Source: Bacillus sp. FJAT-27445 (GTDB lineage: Bacteria; Bacillota; Bacilli; Bacillales; Cytobacillaceae). From it: a stretch of 64,000 nt of DNA. This document shows, piece by piece, positions 16,735 to 26,100 of the stretch. The first letter of the stretch is position 1, and every line of letters starts with the position of its first letter. Location of the stretch: positions 216,516 through 280,515 of the forward strand of contig NZ_LMTI01000006.1 of the NCBI RefSeq assembly GCF_001510665.1. The letters are read 5' to 3'. The notes beneath the pieces were generated by a model. That model was not told the origin of the DNA. It was given only the letters and a program-made list of their open reading frames with translations, and searched no databases. The position numbers were made by a program, and so were the translations under genes.

Positions 16735-17895
16735 ATGTTTTTAGATGTTACGAAAAGAAGGAATCCAGGGCTTATACGTGCCGGCACGGCGCTGCACCAA
16801 ATGGGGAAGATTCCCCCCAATACGTATGTCATTGATTTGGATATTTTACAGGAAAATGTCAGGCTGCTTTCCAAAACGGCTGAAAAACATAACTTCCAAC
16901 TCTATTTTATGAGTAAGCAGCTAGGCAGGCTCCCCCAGGTTGGTAAGCTGATCTTTGAAAATGGCATTCAAAAGGCGGTGGCGGTCGAGTTCGATGAAGG
17001 GAAAACATTGTACGAAGCGGGAATCCCAATCGGAAATATCGGGCACCTTGTCCAGCCTGGTAAAAACCAATGGAATGAAGTGCTCTCATGGAATCCCGAG
17101 GTTGTAACTGTTTTTTCGTTTGAAAGAGCACAGCAGGTTTCAGATACGGCTATTAGGCTGGGCAAGGTCCAGGATGTGTTGCTTAAAGTTTATGGAGAAA
17201 CCGATCTTATTTATCAAGGGCAGGAAGGTGGATTCATCTTAACAGATTTGCCATCCTCCTTGGTCCTTTTGAAGAATTTACCCGGAATTAGAATAGCAGG
17301 CATAACAACCTTTCCGAATTTTCAGCTTGCGGATACTCACGACAGCATGATACCAACTCCCAACTTTTTTACATTGATGAAGGCAAAAAAAATCCTTGAA
17401 CAAAACGGTATTACAGTCCATCAGGTTAATGGGCCAAGTGCGACAAGTGTAGAAACGATTCCATTTTTGGCGGAAAACGGGGTCACACATGGTGAACCGG
17501 GACATGCACTCACCGGGACAACTCCATTGCATGCTTATAAGGATTTGCCGGAAAAGCCTGCCATCATCTATGTCACCGAGGTTTCCCATAGCGATTCAGA
17601 TTTCAATTATGTGATTGGCGGAGGGTATTATGGCCGTTCAAATCTTTCCGGCTGCCTGGTTGGCGATTCACAGGATACGATTCTGGAGCAATTTGTACCC
17701 GCTTATGAGGGATGCCCGGAAGCTATTGATTACTATGGCCGCATCGGGAAAAGCGATAATTTTCCGATAAATACAGGAGACACAGCGGTTTTCGCGTTCC
17801 GGACTCAAGTATTTGTAACGAGGGCCCACATAGCATTGGTTAAAGGCATTCAAACCGGAAATCTTGAATTGGTGCATTTTGAAAGGAAGTGGTAA
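16735..17895 (+). CDS. yhfX: YhfX-like alanine-racemase-fold PLP protein
   Basis: A 386-aa fold-type III PLP protein. The N-terminal barrel begins TYVIDLDILQENVRLLSKTA. Lys61 in YFMSKQLGR is the Schiff-base lysine (alanine racemase has VxKANAYG at this place). VNGPSATSVETIPFL and VTHGEPGHALTGT are the phosphate-binding side. The C-terminal beta domain is present. Length and motifs match E. coli YhfX. Substrate unknown; racemisation or decarboxylation of an amino acid is possible. It overlaps closely with yhfW (2-base gap). Confidence 0.85.
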   Translation: MFLDVTKRRNPGLIRAGTALHQMGKIPPNTYVIDLDILQENVRLLSKTAEKHNFQLYFMSKQLGRLPQVGKLIFENGIQKAVAVEFDEGKTLYEAGIPIGNIGHLVQPGKNQWNEVLSWNPEVVTVFSFERAQQVSDTAIRLGKVQDVLLKVYGETDLIYQGQEGGFILTDLPSSLVLLKNLPGIRIAGITTFPNFQLADTHDSMIPTPNFFTLMKAKKILEQNGITVHQVNGPSATSVETIPFLAENGVTHGEPGHALTGTTPLHAYKDLPEKPAIIYVTEVSHSDSDFNYVIGGGYYGRSNLSGCLVGDSQDTILEQFVPAYEGCPEAIDYYGRIGKSDNFPINTGDTAVFAFRTQVFVTRAHIALVKGIQTGNLELVHFERKW

Positions 17896-17897
17896 CA

Positions 17898-19088
17898 ATG
17901 GCAAAAGTGATTTTACTTGTCATTGATAGCTTCGGAATTGGCGCCATGGAGGATTGCATACAGTACAATCAATCGGATTGCCGAGCAAACACATATAGGC
18001 ACATACGTGAAGCTGTGCCTTCATTGCATATACCAGCGTTATATGGGCTCGGGCTTGGAGCGCTTGTCGATGGAAAAGAACCACCCGCAAATGCTTATGG
18101 CAGATCGAAGCTTGCCCACCACGGCGCGGATACGTATCTTGGCCATCAGGAGATAGCAGGAAGCTGCCCGAAAAAATCAATAAATAGATTAATGAAGGAT
18201 ATTCATCAGGAGTTGGCTGAAGCATTGAAGGATGAAGGCTATGACATAACCTATCCATGGCCAGGCCGGCCTGTTTTTGTCGTTAATGGCGGGTGTGTGG
18301 TCGGAGACAATTTAGAATCTTCTTTAGGGAATATTATTAATCTTTGTGCAGATTTTAACATAATGCCTTTTGAAGAATTGAAAAAGGTTGGCAAAATTGT
18401 TCGCAAGCACGTTGATACAAGCAGAGTGATTGCTTATGGTGGGCCTTATACCTCGATTGAGCGGATATTATCTGTCGTGAAAGAGAAGAACCCGGAGCAG
18501 TGGGGAGTCGACAGCCCGAAAGCGGGAGTTTATGGGAAGGACTATGAAGTTTATCATATGGGATACGGAGTCCATATAGAGGGACAGTTCCCGATGATTG
18601 CCGCGGAACATGGTTTAAAGGTTTACCGCATTGGCAAAACAGCTGATGTCTTACACGGCCAAGGGCCAGCATACCCGCTTGTTGATACGGAGAAAATCCT
18701 TCGAGTTTTAAAGGAAACATACGTGCAGGAAGAGGAAAATGCCGCCTACCTTGTTAATATTCAGGAAACAGACCTTGCAGGCCACTCCGAAAATCCTGAT
18801 TGGTACGCGGAAATATTAAATAAAACAGACCGATGGTTGAAAGAGTTTATTCCCTCTATGAATGAAGAGGATATCATGATTATTATGGCTGATCATGGAA
18901 ATGACCCTACGATTGGCCATTCCAATCACACTCGTGAATACGTTCCTTTGCTGATTGCGGGTAAAAAAGTCCGGCCTGTCTATATTGGAACCCGCGGAAC
19001 AATGGCCGATGTTGGAGCAACAATGAGTGACTTTTTTGGATTGCCAAAAACCGAGCAGGGAGAAAGTTTTTTGGATATGATACTGTAG
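17898..19088 (+). CDS. yhfW: YhfW-like phosphopentomutase-family protein
   Basis: A 396-aa member of the alkaline phosphatase superfamily related to phosphopentomutase (DeoB). Visible metal ligands are D10 in LLVIDSFG, Asp and His in TDLAGHSENPD, and DH plus a later His in MADHGNDPTIGHSNHTRE. T79 in GADTYLGHQE aligns with the phospho-acceptor Thr of DeoB. It probably transfers a phosphate within a phosphosugar-like substrate. The ATG at 17898 is preferred over a GTG 9 bases upstream because AAGGAAGTGG lies at the right distance. It is the last gene of the operon; no clear terminator follows. Confidence 0.85.
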   Translation: MAKVILLVIDSFGIGAMEDCIQYNQSDCRANTYRHIREAVPSLHIPALYGLGLGALVDGKEPPANAYGRSKLAHHGADTYLGHQEIAGSCPKKSINRLMKDIHQELAEALKDEGYDITYPWPGRPVFVVNGGCVVGDNLESSLGNIINLCADFNIMPFEELKKVGKIVRKHVDTSRVIAYGGPYTSIERILSVVKEKNPEQWGVDSPKAGVYGKDYEVYHMGYGVHIEGQFPMIAAEHGLKVYRIGKTADVLHGQGPAYPLVDTEKILRVLKETYVQEEENAAYLVNIQETDLAGHSENPDWYAEILNKTDRWLKEFIPSMNEEDIMIIMADHGNDPTIGHSNHTREYVPLLIAGKKVRPVYIGTRGTMADVGATMSDFFGLPKTEQGESFLDMIL

Positions 19089-19452
19089 CGATGGCAAAGC
19101 TGGCAGAAATGAAATCGGGCATGGCCAAAAACTACTACGCCTTGACCAGCGAACGCCTCCGCGATCAGGTTTGCATTTGAACAACAGCGCCTTCCTGCTC
19201 CAAGTCCATTTCATCCTTGAACATGGTGAAAGGGGCTTGCAGTGCAACCTGATTAAATTTTACGAAACAAAAACTGTGACTCATGTAGCTAACTGCATGG
19301 GTTTTTCCTATTCGAAAAAAAATTTTGAACTAGGCAAACCATCTAGCTATCATATAAAGTGGAATGTAATATGGGGAAAATTGGTACCCGGCATCCAAGT
19401 GGGAAAATAGTGCCGCGTTCGTTTTCGATCCGATAGTAAAGGGGTTGGTGAG
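19089..19452. other. region after the yhf operon, possible short ORF remnants
   Basis: A 29-codon plus-strand ORF at 19091-19180 (MAKLAEMKSGMAKNYYALTS...) starts three bases after the yhfW stop but has no ribosome site; it may be the decayed start of a former gene. A longer open frame at 19171-19410 has poor codon character. No terminator hairpin was identified. Confidence 0.4.
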
Positions 19453-19920
19453 ATGGAGTATAGGATTGAGACGCTAGATTTTGAGGTTAGGGTTGTTGGG
19501 AAGGGGCACACGGTGAAGACAAGCCGGGCGTTTAAAACGATTCCGGGGCTTTGGAGCGCTGCGAAAAATGATGGGTTTATGCAGGAACTGATTGATAGGT
19601 CGTGGGAAAACCCTAAATGTGAAATGGAAGGCCTGCTCGGGATTTGCGGGGAGGAAGCGGTGATTACAGCAGGAGAGTTTACATATTTTATGGGAGTCCG
19701 CTATGACGGCGAAATCCCGGATCAAATGGAATCGCTGGCCATCCCGCCGGGTACGTGGGCTGTTTTTCCGAATATCCCGGACGCCTGGAAACGCCTTTAC
19801 TCGGAATGGCTCCCGGCGTCAGGATACGAACTCGCCAATCTTCCCTGCATTGAATGCTATTATGGTCCAAAACGAAAACCAAGGCATGAACTTTGGGTAC
19901 CGGTCTTGCCAAAAGGGTGA
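19453..19920 (+). CDS. stand-alone GyrI-like / AraC effector-binding domain protein
   Basis: A 155-aa protein consisting only of an effector-binding (GyrI-like) domain: YRIETLDFEVRVVGKGHTVK, a central GLLGICGEEAVITAGEFTYF, GVRYDGEIPDQMESLAIPPG, TWAVFPNIPDAW and WLPASGYELANLPCIECYY. The last motif with a conserved Glu is typical of ligand-binding sites in this fold. There is no DNA-binding region, so it acts as a ligand sink, binder or enzyme rather than a repressor. It stands alone, 133 bases before the atypical kinase gene. Confidence 0.75.
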   Translation: MEYRIETLDFEVRVVGKGHTVKTSRAFKTIPGLWSAAKNDGFMQELIDRSWENPKCEMEGLLGICGEEAVITAGEFTYFMGVRYDGEIPDQMESLAIPPGTWAVFPNIPDAWKRLYSEWLPASGYELANLPCIECYYGPKRKPRHELWVPVLPKG

Positions 19921-20002
19921 GGTGGACTTTCTAAAGGAATCAGCCAGTGGCGTTTAAAAATATTGTAGCCGGACTGCTGAAAGTCTGGCGATTCTTTGGG
20001 TC

Positions 20003-20044
20003 AATGAGGCAATGGAAACGTCCCTTGCCTCACTTGCCTCACTT
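20003..20044. repeat. degenerate copy of the 41-bp repeat family
   Basis: ATGAGGCAATGGAAACGTCC followed by CTTGCCTCACTTGCCTCACT is a mutated form of the GAGGCAGAGGAAACGTCC / CCTGCCTCACTGCCTCA end seen at 34521-34564. Confidence 0.6.
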
Positions 20045-20068
20045 GGCGCAACTAAATGGGGGAAAAGA

Positions 20069-20926
20069 ATGGAGTTAACGTTGGATGGTGTACGGTTTGG
20101 GTTGAAGGAGGAGCATGACTTTGGCTGGCTCCGGGAATTGGGAACCGTGTTTTGTGTGTTTGATCGGCAGGATTCAGGCAATATTGCCTTTGGGGTTGAG
20201 CGGGACGGGGTTAAAAAGCTGGTGAAGTTTGCCGGGGCGAGGACGATGAGGTATTCGGGGAAACCAGAGGATGCGGTGGCTCGGTTAAAGGAAGCAGTCC
20301 CAATTTACGAGGGATTGCACCATCCGCATTTGGCCATGCTGACGAATCATTTTGAGGTTGGGGACGGGTATGCACTTGTGTTTGACTGGTTTCCCGGGGA
20401 GTGCCTGCATAATCCAGATGCTTTTCCCCCTCCGAAAAAATACACTGATTCCGATTCGCCATTTTTCAAGTTTAGGCAATTGCCGGTTTTGATGCGGCTT
20501 GATGTCTTGAAGAGTATTTTTGAGTTCCATGTTCATGTTGAAAAAAAGGGATATGTCGCTGTCGATTTTTACGATGGCAGCATTTTGTATGATTTTAAGT
20601 CGCATTCCAGCAAAATTTGCGATATCGATTTTTATCAGAAAAAACCTTATTTCAATCCAATCGGGAGGATGTGGGGATCGTCGCGCTTTATGTCCCCTGA
20701 GGAATTTGAACTCGATGCGCCAATAGATGAGAGAACGAATGTGTTTAACATGGGTGCTGTTGCGTTCGGGTTGGTTGGAGGCGAACTGGATCGTTCCATA
20801 TCGAAGTGGGAGGCGGGTATGGGCCTTTACGAAGTAGCTTTGAAGGCGGTTGAAAAGGAGCGGAATGACAGGCATTCAAGCGTAGAGCAATTTTTTGGGG
20901 CCTGGAAGGTTGCCTTGGGACAATAG
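20069..20926 (+). CDS. atypical protein-kinase-like protein
   Basis: A 285-aa protein with a divergent kinase fold. Lys in GVKKLVKFAGA corresponds to the ATP-binding lysine. VAVDFYDGSILYDF replaces the HRD-loop (catalytic Asp kept, His-Arg absent), and ICDIDFYQKKP replaces DFG with an intact Asp. SRFMSPEEF resembles the APE region. It could be a small-molecule kinase or a eukaryote-like kinase; the target is unknown. An in-frame ATG at 20012 lies inside a repeat copy, so I start at 20069 (MELTLDGVRF). It is flanked by repeat copies on both sides. Confidence 0.65.
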   Translation: MELTLDGVRFGLKEEHDFGWLRELGTVFCVFDRQDSGNIAFGVERDGVKKLVKFAGARTMRYSGKPEDAVARLKEAVPIYEGLHHPHLAMLTNHFEVGDGYALVFDWFPGECLHNPDAFPPPKKYTDSDSPFFKFRQLPVLMRLDVLKSIFEFHVHVEKKGYVAVDFYDGSILYDFKSHSSKICDIDFYQKKPYFNPIGRMWGSSRFMSPEEFELDAPIDERTNVFNMGAVAFGLVGGELDRSISKWEAGMGLYEVALKAVEKERNDRHSSVEQFFGAWKVALGQ

Positions 20927-21315
20927 GTTAAGGATTTGCACATTTATTTAGAATAAAATTGATTCAATCGTGGCCCTCATATGCAAAAAGTGAAGCAGAG
21001 GAAACGTCCCCTGCTTCAGTAAATTCTAGAATATTGTAGATTTTTTTAGAAAATATAGAAAATTATTCTGTAAAAAACAGTTGAAAATGGTAAAATTAAG
21101 TATGATTTTGTTTTTCCGAAAAGGGGTGGAATTGGCTTTTCAAAGGCTTCTTTATAGGTATGGAAGTACAGAGATACTATTATCAAACATAGAAGCGGTG
21201 AAAGATTGCTAACCAAATTGGGCGCCAGTTGTTTTTTTAAAAAAATTCACTTGAGGCGCAATTCTCTTTCAGGACTTATGACTCTATTATTTTTTACAGG
21301 AAGGAAGAAAAGTGC
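20927..21315. other. intergenic region with repeat copy
   Basis: It contains a repeat-family fragment (20991-21020) and an AT-rich stretch with CTGTAAAAAACAG and TTGAAA, possibly a promoter for the following lipoprotein. A 36-codon ORF at 21103-21213 is probably chance. Confidence 0.5.
20991..21020. repeat. short copy of the 41-bp repeat family
   Basis: TGAAGCAGAGGAAACGTCCC followed by CTGCTTCAGT has an inverted-repeat end (GAAGCAG/CTGCTTC). It follows the kinase stop by about 65 bases. Confidence 0.7.
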
Positions 21316-21981
21316 GTGAGAATTCTACTAACTTGTTTAATGTTAATGTTGGCGCTGGCCGGTTGCAGCGATGCGGGAAACAAACAGCCTTCTGTCGCTG
21401 TGAACGATAACCAATCCGAAGATGATGGAGAAGGAGAAGGCGTATTGAGTGGACTGCCTGACAGTGTCAAAATTGACTCTTACTCCGCTTTTAATAAATT
21501 GAAGCTAGATGATTTTATTTTGGTAACCAACCGGGTTTACGACCGGGTTTATGAAGAAATGGGCCATAAAGAAAATCTGTCGAGGGTTTTGATCGGAAAC
21601 TATGAAACAATGGGCGAAATGTTTTCGATTGAGATTGTGGAAGGCCTTGATTTTACAGGAATGCTGAATGAGGACGGCACTGTGACTATGGTGACCCTTG
21701 TTAAGAAGCATTTTGCCGAAGACGTAACTGACAAGGATGAACTTGCAAAGAAAAAAGAAATTTATGGCCAGTATGAGATTTTGAAGAAGACGTTGATTGG
21801 CGCAACGGCACCGCAGGCGACAGCTGATGACATCAAGGCAATTGAGGAAGGCCATGCCCAGACCCAAGGAAATAAAGATGAGCCGACTTTCACTTATAAG
21901 GGAATCACTTACACTGAGGCAACTGACATTAGCGACGAGCAAAACCCGCAAGTCTACTTTTTCATCACGCCTGAATCGTGA
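21316..21981 (+). CDS. hypothetical lipoprotein
   Basis: A 221-aa protein starting at GTG with AGGAAGGAAG upstream. Residues 1-17 are a lipoprotein signal with lipobox LAGC (Cys17), so the mature protein would be membrane-anchored outside the cell. An acidic, flexible linker (EDDGEGEG) precedes a soluble domain with SYSAFNKLKLDDFILVTNRV and an apparent repeat of short helical segments. The family is not recognised. It is a single gene with a strong hairpin downstream. Confidence 0.7.
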   Translation: MRILLTCLMLMLALAGCSDAGNKQPSVAVNDNQSEDDGEGEGVLSGLPDSVKIDSYSAFNKLKLDDFILVTNRVYDRVYEEMGHKENLSRVLIGNYETMGEMFSIEIVEGLDFTGMLNEDGTVTMVTLVKKHFAEDVTDKDELAKKKEIYGQYEILKKTLIGATAPQATADDIKAIEEGHAQTQGNKDEPTFTYKGITYTEATDISDEQNPQVYFFITPES

Positions 21982-22110
21982 GAAGTCCTTTTAAGAGCCG
22001 TCACTGTCCAAAGCCATCCTACACAGGCGCTCACCACTAATATGCATTAAACCTACTATACTCACCACAGGGGCTTGGCACCACTGTGGAACACCAGCTA
22101 CCAGCTTCGG

Positions 22111-22166
22111 TGCCTTGCACCACCATGGGACAAAATATGTCCCGGGTGGTGCAAGGCATCTTTTTT
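22111..22166 (+). terminator. very long hairpin terminator
   Basis: TGCCTTGCACCACC and GGTGGTGCAAGGCA form a perfect 14-bp outer stem. After a small mismatch, GGGACA/TGTCCC continues it around AAATA, followed by TCTTTTTT. Total stem is about 20 bp, unusually long for a terminator. Confidence 0.8.
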
Positions 22167-22244
22167 CTATTGGGCGTTCGAGTGGCAGTCTGATTGAGGA
22201 TGATGATAGAATGGGTTAACTTTATTTTTAGGAGGCTGTTTTAA

Positions 22245-22661
22245 GTGGAACAAAAGAATTGGATGGAGTATGCGGTCGAGCTCTCGAGGAAAAATCAATT
22301 GGAAAAGGGCGGCAAGCCTTTTGGCGCAGTGATTGTTAAGGATGGTGAAATCATTGCCGAGGGGGTAAACGATGTTCACGAAACCCATGACCCAACCACT
22401 CACGCAGAATTGCAGGCGATCAGCAGGGCTTCAAGGCTTCTTAAAACGGATGATTTAACCGGCTGTGAAATTTATGCGAGCGGCGAGCCATGCCCGATGT
22501 GCCTGAGCGCCATTTATTTGTCAAACATTTCGAAGGCGTACTTCGCAAACCCCGCGGAAGGAAACCCGCTGGCTAAAAAGGCAATTTACATCTATAAGCA
22601 GGTTGGCCTCCCGAATGAAGAGAGGGACAACAAGCTAATCCATATGCCAGTCGAGAAGTAG
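22245..22661 (+). CDS. nucleoside/cytidine deaminase-family zinc enzyme (guanine deaminase-like)
   Basis: A 138-aa cytosolic deaminase of the CDA superfamily. The zinc site is complete: THAELQAI (His and catalytic Glu) and EPCPMCLSAI (two Cys). Length and the GGKPFGAVIVKDGEII start resemble bacterial guanine deaminase (GuaD) and related nucleoside deaminases, so guanine or a similar base is the likely substrate. It starts at GTG with AGGAGG nine bases upstream. It is a single gene ended by its own terminator. Confidence 0.85.
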   Translation: MEQKNWMEYAVELSRKNQLEKGGKPFGAVIVKDGEIIAEGVNDVHETHDPTTHAELQAISRASRLLKTDDLTGCEIYASGEPCPMCLSAIYLSNISKAYFANPAEGNPLAKKAIYIYKQVGLPNEERDNKLIHMPVEK

Positions 22662-22679
22662 ATAGTACATATCCAGGAG

Positions 22680-22707
22680 CCCTCCTTATTAAATAGGAGG
22701 GTTTTTT
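22680..22707 (+). terminator. terminator of the deaminase gene
   Basis: CCCTCCT and AGGAGGG form a 7-bp stem with an 8-nt loop, followed by T6. Confidence 0.85.
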
Positions 22708-23108
22708 GCATTTATATAGGCTCAAGTTCAACTTTACTTTTTAAAAAACGACATTGATGTATAGACCCAATCAATTTCCGACATGTGCGTTTACCACTAC
22801 TTCAAAATTCTCCATTTTCCTCCTCGAAAAGTGATTTGTAAAAAAGAAGAAATGTCATTCAACGTGGACAAACCAGGCTGATTGTTCTTTTAAGAATGCC
22901 AAGACCCCAAATAGACTCAATTACTAACCTTAACAATTTAAAAATATTGCCAAATTTAATAGGAAATTGTTTGTTGCCTAGAGTTGGGATTATCAACTAT
23001 AGTTTAATAGTCAGATAATTTTGATAAATAATGATTTTTTAAGGGGGGATCAAGTACTTGTAAAAGAGATTTGAATTTGTTCAAAATCATAAAATTGGGG
23101 GAGTATGA
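22708..23108. other. intergenic region upstream of the subtilase
   Basis: AT-rich, with no gene and no confident promoter or repeat seen. Confidence 0.5.
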
Positions 23109-26100
23109 GTGAGGTTTAAGAGATACCGAAATTATTCTAGCAAATTACTAATTTTCGCTATTATTTTCTCATTTTTGTTGCCAGGTTACGGTCATGCCGC
23201 CGATCTCCAGCCTAAAAAGGATCAACTAAGCAATGAAGCTATTTTGCAAATGAAGAGCATTATTGCAGCCCAGGAGGCTCAGGTCGAAAATGGACCAGTA
23301 TTGCATCCGGATCTTGAGAGCCTTACTGGTGATGAGGAAGTATCCGTCATTGTAGAGTTATCGGAACCTCCTGTCGCGCTGGTGAAAGGCATGAAAAAAG
23401 TCGCAGGGAAATCATTTTCAAAAGCCGATGAAAAAGGTGTTGAGCAAAAGGTTTTCGGACAGCAGAAAAAGTTCGAGAATGCAATGAATTCAAAAGGAAT
23501 TAAGGCGAAGAAGGGGTTTGAATATAGCTATACGTACAACGGAATGTCCCTGAAGCTAAAAGCGAACCAGGTTAAAAAGCTTCTCGCAATTCCAGATGTC
23601 GTGCTTGTTGAACCTGACCTTGAGGTCCGTGCCCTGGGGACTCCTTCCGGTGATGATGCATATTCGCGAACTGCAACCAACAGCAACAATTTCCTTGATG
23701 TCCCGTCCGTTTGGGATATGGGCTTTGAAGGGCAAAATGTAAAGGTTGCCGTTCTTGACACAGGCATTGACTATAATCATCCTGAATTTGAAGGTGTTTA
23801 CAAAGGCGGCTACAATTTTATCAACCAAACAACAGCAGCAGGCTATTCCCGCACGAGGGCGGACAACGACCCTTATGAAACATCCCCATTGGACCGGCTT
23901 GCCACTAAAGCGGAATTCGATTCAAATGGGAATTCATTTTATACCGAACATGGCACCCATGTAGCGGGCACAATCGCCGCCCAAGGGAAAAATCCATATA
24001 GCATCAAAGGGATTGCACCGAGAGTTGAATTGTATGCATACCGCGTCCTTGGCGCTTATGGAAGCGGTGCAACCTCGGGGATCATTGCCGGGATTGATAA
24101 GGCTGCACAGGAAAAAATGGATATCATCAACATGTCGCTTGGCGGCAGCAGCAACAGCCAGACTGCATCCGACGCAATTGCAGTTAACAATGCCGCACTT
24201 GCAGGTACAGCAGCTATAATTGCTACAGGAAACAGTGGTCCTAACAGGGGTACGATTGGAAACCCGGGAACTGCCGCATTTGCAATTTCAGTAGGGAACT
24301 CAACAATTCCTGAGGACACAAAAAAGGCGAATGTCAATGTTGCAGTAGCAGGTTCTCAGCAAACCAGTTATAACCTTAACATGATGGGCTGGAAATTCGG
24401 ATCCAATCCGGAGCAAATCCTAAATGGAACCTATGAAGTCATTGCAATACCTAATTTCGGTGTTGAAGCGGACTACGCAGGTTTGGATGTGAACGGGAAG
24501 GTGGCACTCGTTTCCCGAGGCGGCAGCGTTCCATTTGTTGATAAAATTGCAGCTGCGAAAAAAGCCGGTGCCATCTCGGTTATTATTCACAACAACGGAA
24601 CCGGTGGAAACGGTCCGGCGGGAATTCTCCTTGGCGACTCGTTCCCTTTCATTCCGGCATTCGACATGTCAACAACAGACGGAACCGCATTGAGAACCGC
24701 GATGGCGGGCAAAACGACGAACGTTACCTTCAATAATTTTGAATCAGGTAAAACGGTCGGTGATGAAATTAACAATTCAAGCTCACGCGGTCCAGCAAAT
24801 CCAACGTTTGATATTAAGCCGGATGTTTCAGCGCCGGGAACGAACATTATGTCTTCCGTTCCGGCTTATAAAAAGGATTTCCCGAATGCGAATTATTCGG
24901 AGTCTTATGCACGCTTTACCGGTACAAGCATGGCGACTCCGCATGTAACCGCAATCGCGGCGCTCCTGAAATCACAGCATCCTAATTGGACGCCGTTTGA
25001 TCTTAAGGTCGCTATTTCCAATACGGCAAAACAACTAGATACGGCAAAGTACGATGTATTTTCCCAGGGCCCAGGCCGTGCGCAGCCTTTAAAGGCAGTA
25101 ATGGCAGAAGCACTCGCGTATTCAATGGATAAGACGTCTTTTTCATCAAAAACCTATGACAATATCAAAGGGACCGTTACTTTTGGGATTGTGCCGACTA
25201 GTACTGTCAGTGCCACTACTATTTCAAAAGATATTGTTGTGAAAAATTTAACGGGGAACGCCAGCGATTACACTGTTTCGGTACAAGTCACAAAGGCCGC
25301 GACAGGTACGATTGCGGGAGCAAATGTAACAGTCGATAAGACGAATTTTAATCTAACAGGCGAAACTACAATTAAGGCGACACTGAATGTGCCAAAAGGA
25401 TCTGGTACAACCGGGAACGAATTACTTGGCTATATTCACATCACTAATGGGACCACAAAGCTAATCCTGCCGTTTGCGGCAAGTTTTGCACCGCCGACCG
25501 GACTGAAAAGCTTCTCGATCGACAGCAATCATATTTCACCGAATGGCGATGGGAAACTCGACAGCACAACAGTCCGTTATGATTTTCATACTGCTCAAAG
25601 GACAACATATCTCGAACTATGGGATGCGGCAAATCAGGAGGCTGGCTATTACGGAGACGGATATCTTGGCTACCTTGTGGCCGCGAATTCGACCAGCACA
25701 GGCCCAAAAACAGCAGCTTTCAATGGACAGATTACACAATGGGGAACCGGAACAAAAGCTATGGCTCCGGACGGTGTTTATACGCTTGATTTAACGACAT
25801 TGAACTTACTCGGTACGGCTATCGTAACCTTCAACTGGATTGGGCCGATTTACGTTAAATCGACTCCTTCAAATATCGTAGCGGAAGACCGATATTCCTT
25901 CTCGGGTCCGGATTATTCGTTCAATAGTGCCATCGAAGATTCCTATGTGAATTTCGGGCCGACGGTTGAAGAGGTCTTTGGCATTGACTATGATGTCAAT
26001 GCGAATCTTCATCCAAAATATGAACTGACAAATAGCACAGGCGATTTGGTTTCAAGTGGACCGATTACTCTTTCACAGGACGGGGCATTCGACCTTGATT

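Noticed and set aside
19171-19410. 79-codon ORF
   Set aside because: No ribosome site or family resemblance; probably chance in a non-coding gap.
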